DNA from: Flavobacterium sp.
GTDB taxonomy: Bacteria > Bacteroidota > Bacteroidia > Flavobacteriales > Flavobacteriaceae
NCBI GenBank assembly: GCA_029946065.1
Contig: JAQSDU010000019.1
Coordinates: 392,337 to 456,336, forward strand
Direction of reading: 5' to 3'
Length of the DNA: 64,000 nt
Shown: one piece after another, positions 25,064 to 34,729 of the stretch
How the letters are laid out: each line of letters begins with the position of its first letter
How positions within the stretch are numbered: the first letter of the stretch is position 1
Notes under the pieces: generated by a model
What the model saw: the letters and a program-made list of their open reading frames with translations, nothing else
Database searches by the model: none
Told to the model about the DNA's origin: nothing
Position numbers and translations under genes: made by a program

Positions 25064-26011
25064 ATGAAAAAGCTAATATTATCATTGATACTACTTTTGG
25101 CGCAACAATTTTCCAATGCCGCTGAACGAGATAGTTTGATCAATCCATTCGCAAAATTTATCTACGATTGTGATGCTTGCGGCTGTTCGGCAAGCGGAGG
25201 CGGAATGGGTTTCAGTTCCATGATCAATCAGAATTTCGTTGGGCTTCGGTATTTTTACCAAAGTTATTCAAGTCGCGACGGGATTTTTGTGAATTCGCCA
25301 TGGATTGACGAAAACTTCAATACGCTGCAAATCTGGGGGCGGATCCCTATTTCTAAAAAACTACAACTGACGGTTTTGGTGCCTTATCATTTTCACAACC
25401 GGGAACTTTCAGATGGCGAACAAAAAATTAATGGTCTTGGCGACATTACCGTTTTGGCAATGTACACCGCTTTTCGTACGAATCATAACGATAGTGTGGC
25501 ATATCGGCATACATTGCAAATAGGTGGTGGCTTTAAATCGCCAACCGGAAAATACAGTATGTCTTCCAACGAAGGCAGTGTAAATCCGAGTTTTCAGGTC
25601 GGCACCGGAAGTTGGGATTATCTTTTGGCAACAGAATATGTTATCAATCATAAAAATTGGGGGCTGAACACCATGCTCAATTATGTATTCAAGACAGAAA
25701 ACAAAAAGGAATACCAGTTTGGGAACCAGTTCAATTATGCCTCGACTTTGTTTTATGTGATTGAAAGAGAAAAATACACTTTTGTGCCGCAAATTGGCGC
25801 CGCTGGAGAAGTATATGAAAGCAATTACCAGCACGGACAAAAGCTGCCGGAAACTGCGGGCAATATCCTTTTTGGGAAAATTGGGTTGGAAGCTGGTTAC
25901 GAAAAGTTCTCGGCGGGTATGAATGTCATGCTTCCTATTAATCAAAATTTGACTGGTGGCAATGTCGAGGCGAATTATCGATGGAGTGTGAATTTCAACT
26001 ACAGTTTATAG
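25064..26011 (+). CDS. Outer-membrane beta-barrel protein, transporter-like, with CxxCxC motif
   Basis: 315 residues. Signal peptide to about 20 (SNAAE). Near the mature N-terminus is DCDACGCSASGGGMGFSS, three cysteines that could bind metal, followed by a barrel-like pattern of alternating strands ending NYRWSVNFNYSL with an aromatic-hydrophobic terminal strand. Similar flavobacterial proteins are annotated as 'transporter family'. It directly follows the MbnP-like gene (1 nt gap), so the two are surely cotranscribed. A metal-uptake or export role is an inference from the neighbours and cysteines. Confidence 0.75.
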   Translation: MKKLILSLILLLAQQFSNAAERDSLINPFAKFIYDCDACGCSASGGGMGFSSMINQNFVGLRYFYQSYSSRDGIFVNSPWIDENFNTLQIWGRIPISKKLQLTVLVPYHFHNRELSDGEQKINGLGDITVLAMYTAFRTNHNDSVAYRHTLQIGGGFKSPTGKYSMSSNEGSVNPSFQVGTGSWDYLLATEYVINHKNWGLNTMLNYVFKTENKKEYQFGNQFNYASTLFYVIEREKYTFVPQIGAAGEVYESNYQHGQKLPETAGNILFGKIGLEAGYEKFSAGMNVMLPINQNLTGGNVEANYRWSVNFNYSL

Positions 26012-26059
26012 TTAGCCGAAAACGTGTTCTATATCGCAGGAAAGTTTTGGATGAAAATA

Positions 26060-26088
26060 AAGAAGGGCCTCTATTGGAGGTCCTTCTT
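26060..26088. terminator. Convergent terminator before lysS
   Basis: AAGAAGGGCCTC / GAGGTCCTTCTT with a 5-nt loop and one G-T pair, between the plus-strand barrel gene and the minus-strand lysS. Confidence 0.8.
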
Positions 26089-26104
26089 CTATATTTTAAG
26101 GGAT

Positions 26105-27808
26105 TTAGTCTGCCAGCGTTACGGTTTTCAAATCCCCATCAACAGTTACTTTTATCATTCCGTGTTTTGATAAGCCTTTCATTGCGGCATCCCATTTTTT
26201 GCCGCTCAATTCTGATTTTACTTTTAAAACACCCAAATCCATGGTGTTGTCGTTGGTTTTTAAAAGCGCTACGACCAATTTTTCTTCTTCAGTCAATTCA
26301 ATCTGAACTTGTTTTTTTTCTGGACGCATCTGTGGGAAGAACAAAACTTCCTGAATAGACGCGTTGTTGGTCAGGAACATAATCAGACGGTCCATTCCGA
26401 TGCCAAGGCCTGATGTTGGTGGCATTCCGTATTCTAAAGCACGAAGAAAATCTTCGTCGATGAATTGCGTCGCTTCGTCATCGCCTTTTTCAGATAATAA
26501 TAATTGGTGCTCGAAACGCTCGCGTTGGTCGATTGGATCGTTTAATTCTGAATAAGCATTGGCGACTTCTTTTCCGCAAACCATTAATTCGAAACGTTCC
26601 GTTAATTCTGGATTGTCGCGATGTTGTTTACAAAGCGGGCTCATTTCTTTTGGATAATCCGTAATAAAAGTTGGCTGAATGAAGTTGCCTTCGCATTTGG
26701 CACCGAAAATCTCATCAATCAATTTTCCTTTGCCCATTGTCGCATCAACATCAATGTTCATGTTTCTTGCGGCAGCGAATAATTCCTCTTCCGATTTACC
26801 TGAAATATCAAAACCGGTGAATTGTTTGATGGCATCGGTCATTGTTACTCTTGCATACGGTGCTTTGAAATTCACTTTGTGCTCGCCAAAAGTGGCTTCT
26901 GAAGTTCCGTTTACAGCAATGGCGCAATATTCGAGCATTCTTTCCGTGAAATCCATCATCCAGTTGTAGTCTTTATAGGCTACATATATTTCCATTGCGG
27001 TAAACTCGGGGTTGTGTGTGCGATCCATGCCTTCGTTACGGAAGTTTTTGGAGAATTCATACACGCCTTCGAAACCGCCAACGATTAGCCTTTTTAGATA
27101 CAACTCATTTGCAATACGCATATATAAAGGTATGTCGAGCGAATTGTGGTGTGTAATAAACGGACGTGCCGCAGCGCCACCGGGAATGGGTTGTAAAACC
27201 GGCGTTTCGACTTCCATATAGCCATACGAATTGAAGAATTCACGCATGGCAGCGAATAATTTTGTTCTTTTTATGAAAACTTCTTTTACGTGTGGGTTGA
27301 CTACTAAATCAACATAGCGCATTCTGTAACGCAATTCGGCATCGGTAAAGGCATCGTGCACATTTCCTTCTTCGTCGGTTTTTGGTAATGGAAGTGGGCG
27401 TAAAGTTTTGCTTAATATTTCAAATTCGTCCACACGAACGCATTGTGCACCAACCTTCGTCGTGAACAACTCTCCTGTGATGCTGATAAAATCACCTAAA
27501 TCTGTAAGTTTTTTGAAAACTTGGTTGTATTTGGTTTTGTCTTCTTCTGGACAGATAACGTCACGGTTCAGGTAAAGTTGGATCCTTCCGTCGCTGTCCT
27601 GCAATTCGGCGAAACAGGCTTTTCCTTGGTCGCGGACACTCATCAGCCTTCCGGCGAGCTTGACTTGCTTGCCTTCTTCAAAATTTTCCTTTACCGCTTT
27701 TGAAGTATGGGTCACTGCTACCAAATTGGCGGGATAAGGGTTAATTCCAAGACTGCGCAGCGCGCCAAGTTTTTCTCTTCTGATGATTTCTTGTTCCGAA
27801 AGTTGCAT
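26105..27808 (-). CDS. lysS: Lysyl-tRNA synthetase, class II
   Basis: 567 residues. It charges tRNA-Lys. N-terminal OB-fold (about 55-160, VKLAGRLMSVRDQGKACFAELQDSDGRIQLYL), then the class II core: motif 1 around VETPVLQPIPGGAAARPF, motif 2 FRNEGMDRTHNPEFTAMEIY and motif 3 GMPPTSGLGIGMDRLIMFLT. A C-terminal extension of about 70 residues beyond motif 3 is typical of Bacteroidota LysRS. Promoter TTG-N19-TATCTTTG lies 19 nt before the start. Confidence 0.96.
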   Translation of the reverse strand: MQLSEQEIIRREKLGALRSLGINPYPANLVAVTHTSKAVKENFEEGKQVKLAGRLMSVRDQGKACFAELQDSDGRIQLYLNRDVICPEEDKTKYNQVFKKLTDLGDFISITGELFTTKVGAQCVRVDEFEILSKTLRPLPLPKTDEEGNVHDAFTDAELRYRMRYVDLVVNPHVKEVFIKRTKLFAAMREFFNSYGYMEVETPVLQPIPGGAAARPFITHHNSLDIPLYMRIANELYLKRLIVGGFEGVYEFSKNFRNEGMDRTHNPEFTAMEIYVAYKDYNWMMDFTERMLEYCAIAVNGTSEATFGEHKVNFKAPYARVTMTDAIKQFTGFDISGKSEEELFAAARNMNIDVDATMGKGKLIDEIFGAKCEGNFIQPTFITDYPKEMSPLCKQHRDNPELTERFELMVCGKEVANAYSELNDPIDQRERFEHQLLLSEKGDDEATQFIDEDFLRALEYGMPPTSGLGIGMDRLIMFLTNNASIQEVLFFPQMRPEKKQVQIELTEEEKLVVALLKTNDNTMDLGVLKVKSELSGKKWDAAMKGLSKHGMIKVTVDGDLKTVTLAD

Positions 27809-27827
27809 AACTGTGTTTTTAAGGGTG

Positions 27828-27857
27828 CAAAGATAAGGATAAGTTGCAAAGGTTCAA
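27828..27857 (-). promoter_or_regulatory. lysS promoter
   Basis: On the minus strand TTG (27855-27857), 19-nt spacer, TATCTTTG (27828-27835), 19 nt before the lysS ATG. It fully matches the Bacteroidota housekeeping promoter. The -33 element overlaps the tandem repeat at 27847. Confidence 0.65.
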
Positions 27858-27877
27858 AGTTACAAAGGTTCAAAGTT
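27847..27877 (+). repeat. 15-bp tandem direct repeat in the lysS-lipB spacer
   Basis: CAAAGGTTCAAAGTT at 27847-27861 and again at 27863-27877, separated by one A. Each copy itself contains two CAAAG(G/T)TT units. Confidence 0.8.
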
Positions 27878-27905
27878 TAGCAGTAGGCGGTGGCCGGAAC
27901 TTTTG

Positions 27906-27913
27906 TATCTTTG
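27906..27913 (+). promoter_or_regulatory. -7 box of lipB
   Basis: TATCTTTG, 78 nt before the TTG start of lipB. No TTG at the -33 distance. Confidence 0.45.
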
Positions 27914-27991
27914 CACTGTAAATCATAAGTTCAATGTTTAAGATTTCCTTTTGTATGAAAGCCCTGAACCTTGAACCCTAAATCTTAAATC

Positions 27992-28696
27992 TTGAACAAA
28001 TCCATACAACTACAGGATCTCGGACTGAAAGATTACAAAGACACCTGGGATTATCAGGAAGCGTTATTTAAGGATATTGTTGATCTGAAAATCCGAAACA
28101 GGAGGGAAGAATTAGCGTTAGAAACACCCAATTATCTTTTGTTTGTAGAGCATCCGCATGTTTATACTTTGGGAAAAGGCGGCGATTTTGACAATTTGCT
28201 TTTGTCTGAAAAGCAGCTTCAGGCCAAGGGCGCTACTTTTTATAAAATCAACCGCGGCGGCGATATTACCTATCACGGACCTGGACAAATTGTTGGTTAT
28301 CCAATTTTAGATTTGGAGAATTTTTTTACCGACATTCACAAATATTTGCGATTTTTAGAAGAAGTCATTATTTTGGTATTAGCAGAATACGGATTAAAAG
28401 GTACCAGAAGCGATGGCGAAACCGGTGTTTGGTTGGATGTTGGAACACCTTTTGCCAGAAAAATATGTGCAATGGGCGTCAGGGCTTCGCGTTGGGTCAC
28501 AATGCACGGATTTGCGTTGAATGTTAATGCTGATTTGGGTTATTTTGATAATATTATTCCGTGTGGCATTCGCGGAAAAGCGGTAACTTCCTTAAATGTA
28601 GAGCTGGGTGTTTCAGAAGTCAATCTGGAAGAAGTCAAACAAAAAATCCTCAAACATTTTACAGCTATATTTGAAGTGGAATTTCTGGAAAGCTAA
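27992..28696 (+). CDS. lipB: Octanoyltransferase (lipoyl synthesis), TTG start
   Basis: 234 residues. It moves octanoate from acyl carrier protein to the lipoyl domains of 2-oxoacid dehydrogenases and GcvH. Catalytic Cys191 (IIPCGIRGKAVTSL) and Lys158 (ARKICAMGVRASRW) are present, as are NRGGDITYHGPGQIVGYPI and TGVWL. The start is TTG at 27992: no in-frame ATG lies nearby, and NKSIQLQDLGLKDYKDTWDYQE is the usual LipB N-terminus. The 101-bp gap after it holds no clear feature apart from a short shared sequence at 28756. Confidence 0.93.
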   Translation: MNKSIQLQDLGLKDYKDTWDYQEALFKDIVDLKIRNRREELALETPNYLLFVEHPHVYTLGKGGDFDNLLLSEKQLQAKGATFYKINRGGDITYHGPGQIVGYPILDLENFFTDIHKYLRFLEEVIILVLAEYGLKGTRSDGETGVWLDVGTPFARKICAMGVRASRWVTMHGFALNVNADLGYFDNIIPCGIRGKAVTSLNVELGVSEVNLEEVKQKILKHFTAIFEVEFLES

Positions 28697-28797
28697 AACC
28701 CTTCTTTCCTGAGTCCGATTGCTCTTATTTCTTTACATTTTAAAAAGAAGCTTGGTGCCTTTGCGAGCAGATTTCATCATGTTGAGCAAATCGATTC

Positions 28798-29400
28798 CTA
28801 TAATTCCATAGACAACTGCACTTCGGGTAAAAGCCTGAATGACATGCGGTGGTATTTTGTGCTGCCATATTCGCGGATGGCATTTCGGTGTTCTTTGGTA
28901 GGATAGCCTTTATTTTGTTTCCAATTGTACATCGGGAATTCGTCATGAATTTGCTCCATATAATCATCGCGATAGGTTTTGGCGAGTATGGAGGCTGCGG
29001 CAATACTTAGGTATTTTTCATCACCTTTAATAATACAAGTGTGTGAAATGTTTTGCATCGGCTTGAACCGGTTGCCGTCGACAATTAGGAATTCTGGACG
29101 CGGATTTAGCTTCAATACACATTCCTGCATCGCTTTTATCGAGGCATTCAGTATATTGATTTCGTCGATGATTAATGGGTTGAGATGTGTTATGGCAAAA
29201 GTCAGTGCTTCCTTTTCTATAATTGTTCTTAGTGATTTTCGTGTTTTTTCGTTGAGTTGTTTGGAATCATTCAGTAATTCATGTCTAAAATCATGCGGAA
29301 GTATTACTGCTGCTGCTGTTACAGGGCCAGCAAGACAGCCACGTCCGGCTTCGTCAGTACCGGCTTCAAGGATCACGGATGAATAATTGGGGAGTAGCAT
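28798..29400 (-). CDS. rnhB: Ribonuclease HII
   Basis: 200 residues, the typical length. It cleaves RNA in RNA-DNA hybrids and at single ribonucleotides in DNA. Acidic active-site residues: Asp16 and Glu17 in [14 protein letters not shown], Asp108 in FLIVDGNRF, Asp127 in [17 protein letters not shown]. The start at 29400 gives the normal N-terminus. It is convergent with lipB. Confidence 0.95.
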   Translation of the reverse strand: MLLPNYSSVILEAGTDEAGRGCLAGPVTAAAVILPHDFRHELLNDSKQLNEKTRKSLRTIIEKEALTFAITHLNPLIIDEINILNASIKAMQECVLKLNPRPEFLIVDGNRFKPMQNISHTCIIKGDEKYLSIAAASILAKTYRDDYMEQIHDEFPMYNWKQNKGYPTKEHRNAIREYGSTKYHRMSFRLLPEVQLSMEL

Positions 29401-29532
29401 ATCTAAAATTTAAAAAAGCACGTATATAATTAAGGGTGAGATAATTTTAGGCATTTTCAAAGTTAAAAATTGATAAAAATTACATCCAATTAATTTAATT
29501 ATTAACTTAGCGGACAAAATAAAAAAAAATCA

Positions 29533-31449
29533 ATGAAAAATACTATTACAAAGCTATTATTTGTCTCTTTTATTTTTGGTGGTGCTTTTTCAACTCAGGC
29601 GCAAACTGCTGAACAAAGAAGAAAAATCACTAAGGATTACGATATGGTGGAATTGCAACGCATGAAAGAAGAATATGCCAAAGAGTATTTCGAAAATCAT
29701 CAGAAAGCATTGGCAGCAGCAGCAGTAAATGGATGGCCACTGAGAATTGAAAAACCAGATGGAGGACTTACTGAATTACAAGGTATTACCGAGAACGGAC
29801 AGCCCTTGTATTATACAACTGATAATGCGGGTGCAGCCATAACAGCAAGAGCGAATAGATTACAGCCTGGCGGAAGTTTAGGCCTTGATTTAGCTGGACA
29901 GGATATGTTTGCAGGAGTATGGGACGGCGGGCATGCAAGATTGACCCACCTTGATTTGGCTCCAAGATTATTTAATTATGATGGGAGTTCAGATACAGCT
30001 TATCATCCTACACACGTAACAGGAACGATTATTAGTTCTGGTGAACATAGTGCTACAGGACGTGGAATAGCTTATATGGCTACAGCTTGGGTAAGTGATT
30101 GGAGTAATGATGTAGCGGAAATGACAGGTGCGGCAACAGACGGACTATTGCTTTCTAATCATTCCTATGGTTTAAATGCTGGCGATGGCGAGAACTTCCC
30201 TGAATCTTATTACGGGGCTTACATATCTAGCTCAAAACAATTGGATGATTTGATGTACAATGCACCATATTATCAAGTAGTCGTTTCAGCAGGGAATGAC
30301 AGAGACGACAGCAATCAGATTATAAATCCAACAAAGGGAGGTCATGATCTTATTACAAAATGGGCTACAGCAAAAAATGCGATAGTAGTTGCGGCGGTAA
30401 ATAACGTTCCTAATTATGTTAATGCAAGCAGCGTTACGATGTCATCTTTTAGTAGTTGGGGGCCAACAGATGATAATAGAATAAAACCAGATATTGCTAC
30501 AAAAGGTGTAAATGTTAACTCGACAACAGATGTTTCTAATACCAACTATGGCATCATAAGTGGGACTTCAATGGCATCGCCTGGCATTACAGGTACTTTG
30601 CTATTATTGCAACAGCACTATAGCAACCTTCATGAAGGTGAATTTATGCGTGCTGCTACTCTTAAAGGATTAATGACGCATACTGCTGACGAAGCAGGTG
30701 ATTATCCTGGGCCAGACTCGAAATTCGGTTGGGGATTAATCAATGCAGAAAAGGCAGCAGTTACAATTACAAAAGCAGTTGCTGGGCAAGCCGTTATTTC
30801 TGAATTGATTTTAGCGCAAGGAGGTACTTATGTGCAAAATGTAACCGTATCTGGAACAGAACCGTTAATGGCTACAATAGCATGGACAGACAAGGGCGGG
30901 TCTCCAAACAACGCCGTGGTTGATTTTACAAATCCAGTATTGGTAAACGACCTTGATATTAGAGTTACAAAAGGAGATAATACTTATTATCCTTGGAAGT
31001 TAAGTGCAGATTTAGATGAGCCCTCTGAGCAAGCAGATAATTCTGTTGATAATATAGAAAAAGTACAAGTTAATAATCCTTCTGGGACATATACCATAAC
31101 GGTTACACATAAAGGAACTACCCTCGTAACAGGAAGTCAAAAGTATTCACTTATAGTAACGGGTAGTGATATGACATTGAATACTACAAAATTCGATTTT
31201 AATGCATTTAATGTATGGCCAAATCCAGTAACTGATAATTTACAACTTACACTCGAGTCTGATTTATCAGAAGATGGTTTTGTAACGCTATATGACGTTC
31301 AAGGAAAAAGAGTATTCAACCAAGAATTAAGCTTTTCAAATGGAGCCGTAAATGCTACTATTAACACTTCAAGTTTGTCGCCGGGGATGTATTTGGTGAA
31401 AGTAACACAAGGAGCAAAACAATCTGTTAAGAAAATTATAAAGCAATAA
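29533..31449 (+). CDS. Subtilisin-like (S8) serine protease with T9SS sorting domain
   Basis: 638 residues. Signal peptide to about 24 (STQAQ). The peptidase S8 domain spans about 110-420 with catalytic Asp131 (GVWDGGHARLTHLD), His161 (YHPTHVTGTI) and Ser346 (ISGTSMASPG), and oxyanion Asn255 (SAGNDRDDS). A beta domain (about 425-550) and a T9SS type A sorting domain (about 556-638, FNVWPNPVTDNLQLTLE ... PGMYLVKVTQGAKQSVKKIIKQ) follow. It should be exported through the outer membrane to digest external proteins. It lies just upstream of a SusC/SusD operon, which may take up its products (inference). Confidence 0.94.
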   Translation: MKNTITKLLFVSFIFGGAFSTQAQTAEQRRKITKDYDMVELQRMKEEYAKEYFENHQKALAAAAVNGWPLRIEKPDGGLTELQGITENGQPLYYTTDNAGAAITARANRLQPGGSLGLDLAGQDMFAGVWDGGHARLTHLDLAPRLFNYDGSSDTAYHPTHVTGTIISSGEHSATGRGIAYMATAWVSDWSNDVAEMTGAATDGLLLSNHSYGLNAGDGENFPESYYGAYISSSKQLDDLMYNAPYYQVVVSAGNDRDDSNQIINPTKGGHDLITKWATAKNAIVVAAVNNVPNYVNASSVTMSSFSSWGPTDDNRIKPDIATKGVNVNSTTDVSNTNYGIISGTSMASPGITGTLLLLQQHYSNLHEGEFMRAATLKGLMTHTADEAGDYPGPDSKFGWGLINAEKAAVTITKAVAGQAVISELILAQGGTYVQNVTVSGTEPLMATIAWTDKGGSPNNAVVDFTNPVLVNDLDIRVTKGDNTYYPWKLSADLDEPSEQADNSVDNIEKVQVNNPSGTYTITVTHKGTTLVTGSQKYSLIVTGSDMTLNTTKFDFNAFNVWPNPVTDNLQLTLESDLSEDGFVTLYDVQGKRVFNQELSFSNGAVNATINTSSLSPGMYLVKVTQGAKQSVKKIIKQ

Positions 31450-31468
31450 TTTTTCAAAAGGCCATATG

Positions 31469-31500
31469 AAAAGACCCTGAAAAGGGTCTTTTTTGTTTTT
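31469..31500 (+). terminator. Terminator of the S8 protease gene
   Basis: AAAAGACCC, 6-nt loop, GGGTCTTTT and more T. It separates the protease from the SusC operon, which has its own promoter. Confidence 0.9.
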
Positions 31501-31628
31501 ATTCAGTCATAAACGCAACCTTTTTTTAATAATCGTATCTTTTAAATGTATAAATACCAATTTATTGAAAATACTTCAATAGAAAGTGTTTTAAGGCGAC
31601 AAAAGTTATTTTATTAACTGTTAAAAAT

Positions 31629-31658
31629 TTGTTATATTAAAAATAATTAATAGTTTTG
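31629..31658 (+). promoter_or_regulatory. Promoter of Sus operon 1
   Basis: TTG (31629-31631), 19-nt spacer, TAGTTTTG (31651-31658): a full match to TTG-N19-TAnnTTTG, 27 nt before the SusC ATG. Confidence 0.7.
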
Positions 31659-31663
31659 CGACT

Positions 31664-31678
31664 TAACTAAATCAAATT
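31664..31678 (+). promoter_or_regulatory. Leader element shared by both susC genes, copy 1
   Basis: TAACTAAATCAAATT, 7 nt before the SusC ATG. The identical 15 bases precede the second susC (51134-51148, minus strand). The location fits a conserved 5'-leader signal for translation or RNA control. Confidence 0.5.
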
Positions 31679-31685
31679 TATAAAT

Positions 31686-34600
31686 ATGAAATCAAAGTTT
31701 ACTTGGATTCTTACGTTATGTTTAGCGTTTTTTATTCAGTTTTCTTATGCGCAAGAGAAAACCATTACAGGGACGGTAGTGTCAAAGACAGACCAATCGC
31801 CTTTACCTGGTGTTAGTATTTTAGTGCAAGGAACTACAAAAGGTGTACAAACCGATTTTGATGGGAAGTTTTCTATAAGTGCTGCGCCAGGACAAAAATT
31901 GGTGTTCACATTTTTAGGAACAAAAACCCAAACCGTAACAGTTGGGGCTTCGAACACTGTGTCGATTCAACTAGAAGATGATACAACAGCGTTAGATGTT
32001 GTCGTTGTTCAAGGTTACGATGTTAAAAGAACTAAAGCAAAGTCAAATATTGCGTCGGTCACTGTGAGTGCTGCTACAATTGAGGCAAGGCCAAATGCGT
32101 CTTTTATTCAGACTTTACAAGGTCAAATTGCTGGTTTGCAAATTAGTACTGGGTCAGGTCAGCCTGGAAGTGGTAGTTTTGTAGTAATTAGAGGTCTTGG
32201 GTCTATAAATGGTAAAGTAGAGCCGCTTTATGTAATCGATGGTGTGCCTTTAAATGCTGATAACTTCAGGAGTTTGAATCCAGATGATATTGAGTCAACT
32301 TCGGTATTGAAAGATGCTGGTGCAACAGCCATTTATGGTAATAAAGGTGCTAACGGTGTAATTATCGTTAAAACTAAAAAAGGAGGATTTGATTCTGCTT
32401 TAAAAGTTAAATATTCATCTGTTTCAGGTTTTAGCACTATGCAAAAAACAAAATATAATATGATGAATGCGCAACAATTGCTTACATTGGAACGCAATTA
32501 CGGTTCAGGACGTGGCGTTGGTATGACGGATGCAGAAATTGCCGCTACGCCATCAACAAACTGGAATGATTATTTCTTCAGAACAGCAGTATCTCAAAAT
32601 CACGTTTTAAGCATGTCTCAAGGTAGTAAAAATTTATCTACTTTCACTTCTGTTGGATTCTTAGATCAAGAAGGTATCTTAAAGAGTACTGGACTAAAAA
32701 GATTTAACTTTAGAAGTAATGTGACTGGTAAAAGCAATGATGGAAAATTTAATTATGCTACAAGTGTAACTTTAAATTTTTCAAGAAACAATCTTGCTAC
32801 TTCTTTAGGAACAGGTGGTGTTAACCAAAATTATGTTTTAGGAGCCAACAATAGTGCGCCTTATATTTCTCCGTCAGAATACACAACATCTGCGCAGTTA
32901 TTAGCAGATTATCAGGCTTCTGGTACTTTGGCGCTTACGCCGTTGTTTCTTATCGATAAATTAAATACCTTTTCTACTGCTACAGACGAATTAAAAGGTG
33001 TTTTGAGTTTTGAAGCGAGCTATAAGTTTGCAAAAAACTTTACTATAGGTGTGAACCAAGGTATTGATTATACACAAACTAACGGTTTGACTTTTCAACC
33101 TCCTGGAGCTTTCAATTCATTGATTTTTGAGGGATCAAATGGTTATGTAGGACAAACGTCTGAAAGTTTTTCAAGAGACGTTGCTTTCAATACCAATACA
33201 AGGTTAAACTATAACAAAACTTTTGGTGGCAAGCACACTGTAGATGTTACGTTGTTTACCGAGTATTACAAGGCTCATGCTAAGTCAAATGGCTTTACGC
33301 AATACGGTTTAGATCCTAAAGTAGCTTATCCAGGTGCTGGAACAGGTTTTATTAGTGATACACCTGCTAATGATTTTAATGTTCCTGATGTTACTTCAGG
33401 TATTGCTGAATTAGGATTGTTTTCTTATTTTGCAGTAGCCGATTATGACTTTGATAGTAAATATGGTGTAGGCGCAACAATCCGTAGAGATGCTTCTTCA
33501 AGATTTTCTGACACCAACAGATGGGGTACATTTTACTCTTTTACAGGTAGATGGAACTTAGACCAAGAAAATTTCATGAAAGGGTCTGCGATTACAATGT
33601 TGAAATTAAGAGGTTCTTATGGTACAAATGGTAACCAAGAAATTACAGGTACGACTTATGGAGCGCTTAGTTCTACAAAAGATATTTATGCTTCAGGAAG
33701 TTCTTATCAATTGTTGCCTGCTTATGCGATTGGAAGTCTTGGGAATAGCGATTTGAAATGGGAAACTACCACACAAAAAGATATCGGTGTTGATTTTGAA
33801 GTTTTTGATAGAAGACTAACAGGTTCGGTAGATTATTATCACAAGAAAACCACAGATTTGTACCTTTCGTTGCCATTATCTGCAATTACAGGTCAAGGAA
33901 GTCTTGCTGCTAACTTTGGTGAATTGACCAATTCTGGTTTTGAGACTACGCTTTCTTATGATTTAGTAAGAGCGAAAAGCACAGACGGTTTAGATATTTC
34001 GTTAAATTTTAATGCTTCCTTCAATAAAAACCGTATCGGCGATTTGCCTAACGAAGATGGTATAGTTGATGACGGTGGATTAACCGTAATTTCCGAAGGG
34101 CATAGGCTTAACGAATTTTATGCAATTAGATATGTAGGCGTAAATCCGGCAGATGGTAACCTTTTGTTCCTAGATGCTGATGGTAATCCTACAGAGAATC
34201 CTGATCAAATTAATGATAGGGTATATACTGGAAAAAGCAGCCAGCCTTCTATTCAAGGTGGATTTGGTACTGATGTATCTTACAAAGGATTTTTCATAAA
34301 TGCTTCCTTCTCTTTTGTAGCGGATGTTTACAGATTGGATTATGATTTATCGGGCGTACAAGATCCTTCTGATATTGGAGTTTTTAACAAATCTACAGAT
34401 ATTCTAAGAGCTTGGACACCAGACAACAGAATTACAGATATCCCTTCATTGTCTGTTCAAAATGCTTCTTTGGATGCTAATTCAGACCGTTACATAAAAA
34501 ATGCAGATTATTTAAGACTAAGATATATGAGCATTGGTTACAACGTTCCTAAGAAATTCCTTGACAAAACACTTTTCTCTGCTGTAAAAGCTTACGTTCA

Positions 34601-34724
34601 GGCAGAAAATTTGGTTACTTGGTCAAAATGGAGAGGTTGGGATGCAGAAAGTCCACGTGGTAGCGACCAATACCAATACCCAACTCCAAAAATTCTTTCA
34701 GTAGGTTTACAATTAGAATTCTAA
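31686..34724 (+). CDS. SusC/RagA-type TonB-dependent outer-membrane transporter 1
   Basis: 1012 residues. Signal peptide to about 22 (FSYAQ); carboxypeptidase-regulatory-like domain (about 26-105, ITGTVVSKTDQSPLPGVSILVQGTTKGVQTDFDGKFSI); TonB-box region LDVVVVQGYDVKR; plug domain (LQGQIAGLQISTGSGQPGSGSFVVIRGLGSING ... PLYVIDGVPLN ... VLKDAGATAIYGNKGANGVIIVKTKKG); then a 22-strand-type barrel ending LSVGLQLEF. With SusD it forms a lid-and-barrel importer for large nutrients, powered by TonB-ExbBD. The substrate is not evident; the protease upstream suggests peptides. Confidence 0.95.
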   Translation: MKSKFTWILTLCLAFFIQFSYAQEKTITGTVVSKTDQSPLPGVSILVQGTTKGVQTDFDGKFSISAAPGQKLVFTFLGTKTQTVTVGASNTVSIQLEDDTTALDVVVVQGYDVKRTKAKSNIASVTVSAATIEARPNASFIQTLQGQIAGLQISTGSGQPGSGSFVVIRGLGSINGKVEPLYVIDGVPLNADNFRSLNPDDIESTSVLKDAGATAIYGNKGANGVIIVKTKKGGFDSALKVKYSSVSGFSTMQKTKYNMMNAQQLLTLERNYGSGRGVGMTDAEIAATPSTNWNDYFFRTAVSQNHVLSMSQGSKNLSTFTSVGFLDQEGILKSTGLKRFNFRSNVTGKSNDGKFNYATSVTLNFSRNNLATSLGTGGVNQNYVLGANNSAPYISPSEYTTSAQLLADYQASGTLALTPLFLIDKLNTFSTATDELKGVLSFEASYKFAKNFTIGVNQGIDYTQTNGLTFQPPGAFNSLIFEGSNGYVGQTSESFSRDVAFNTNTRLNYNKTFGGKHTVDVTLFTEYYKAHAKSNGFTQYGLDPKVAYPGAGTGFISDTPANDFNVPDVTSGIAELGLFSYFAVADYDFDSKYGVGATIRRDASSRFSDTNRWGTFYSFTGRWNLDQENFMKGSAITMLKLRGSYGTNGNQEITGTTYGALSSTKDIYASGSSYQLLPAYAIGSLGNSDLKWETTTQKDIGVDFEVFDRRLTGSVDYYHKKTTDLYLSLPLSAITGQGSLAANFGELTNSGFETTLSYDLVRAKSTDGLDISLNFNASFNKNRIGDLPNEDGIVDDGGLTVISEGHRLNEFYAIRYVGVNPADGNLLFLDADGNPTENPDQINDRVYTGKSSQPSIQGGFGTDVSYKGFFINASFSFVADVYRLDYDLSGVQDPSDIGVFNKSTDILRAWTPDNRITDIPSLSVQNASLDANSDRYIKNADYLRLRYMSIGYNVPKKFLDKTLFSAVKAYVQAENLVTWSKWRGWDAESPRGSDQYQYPTPKILSVGLQLEF

Positions 34725-34729
34725 AAATT

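Noticed and set aside
25981..26358. 125-codon plus-strand ORF over the end of the barrel gene and the start of the lysS region
   Set aside because: It overlaps the terminator and is antisense to lysS; no protein-like pattern.
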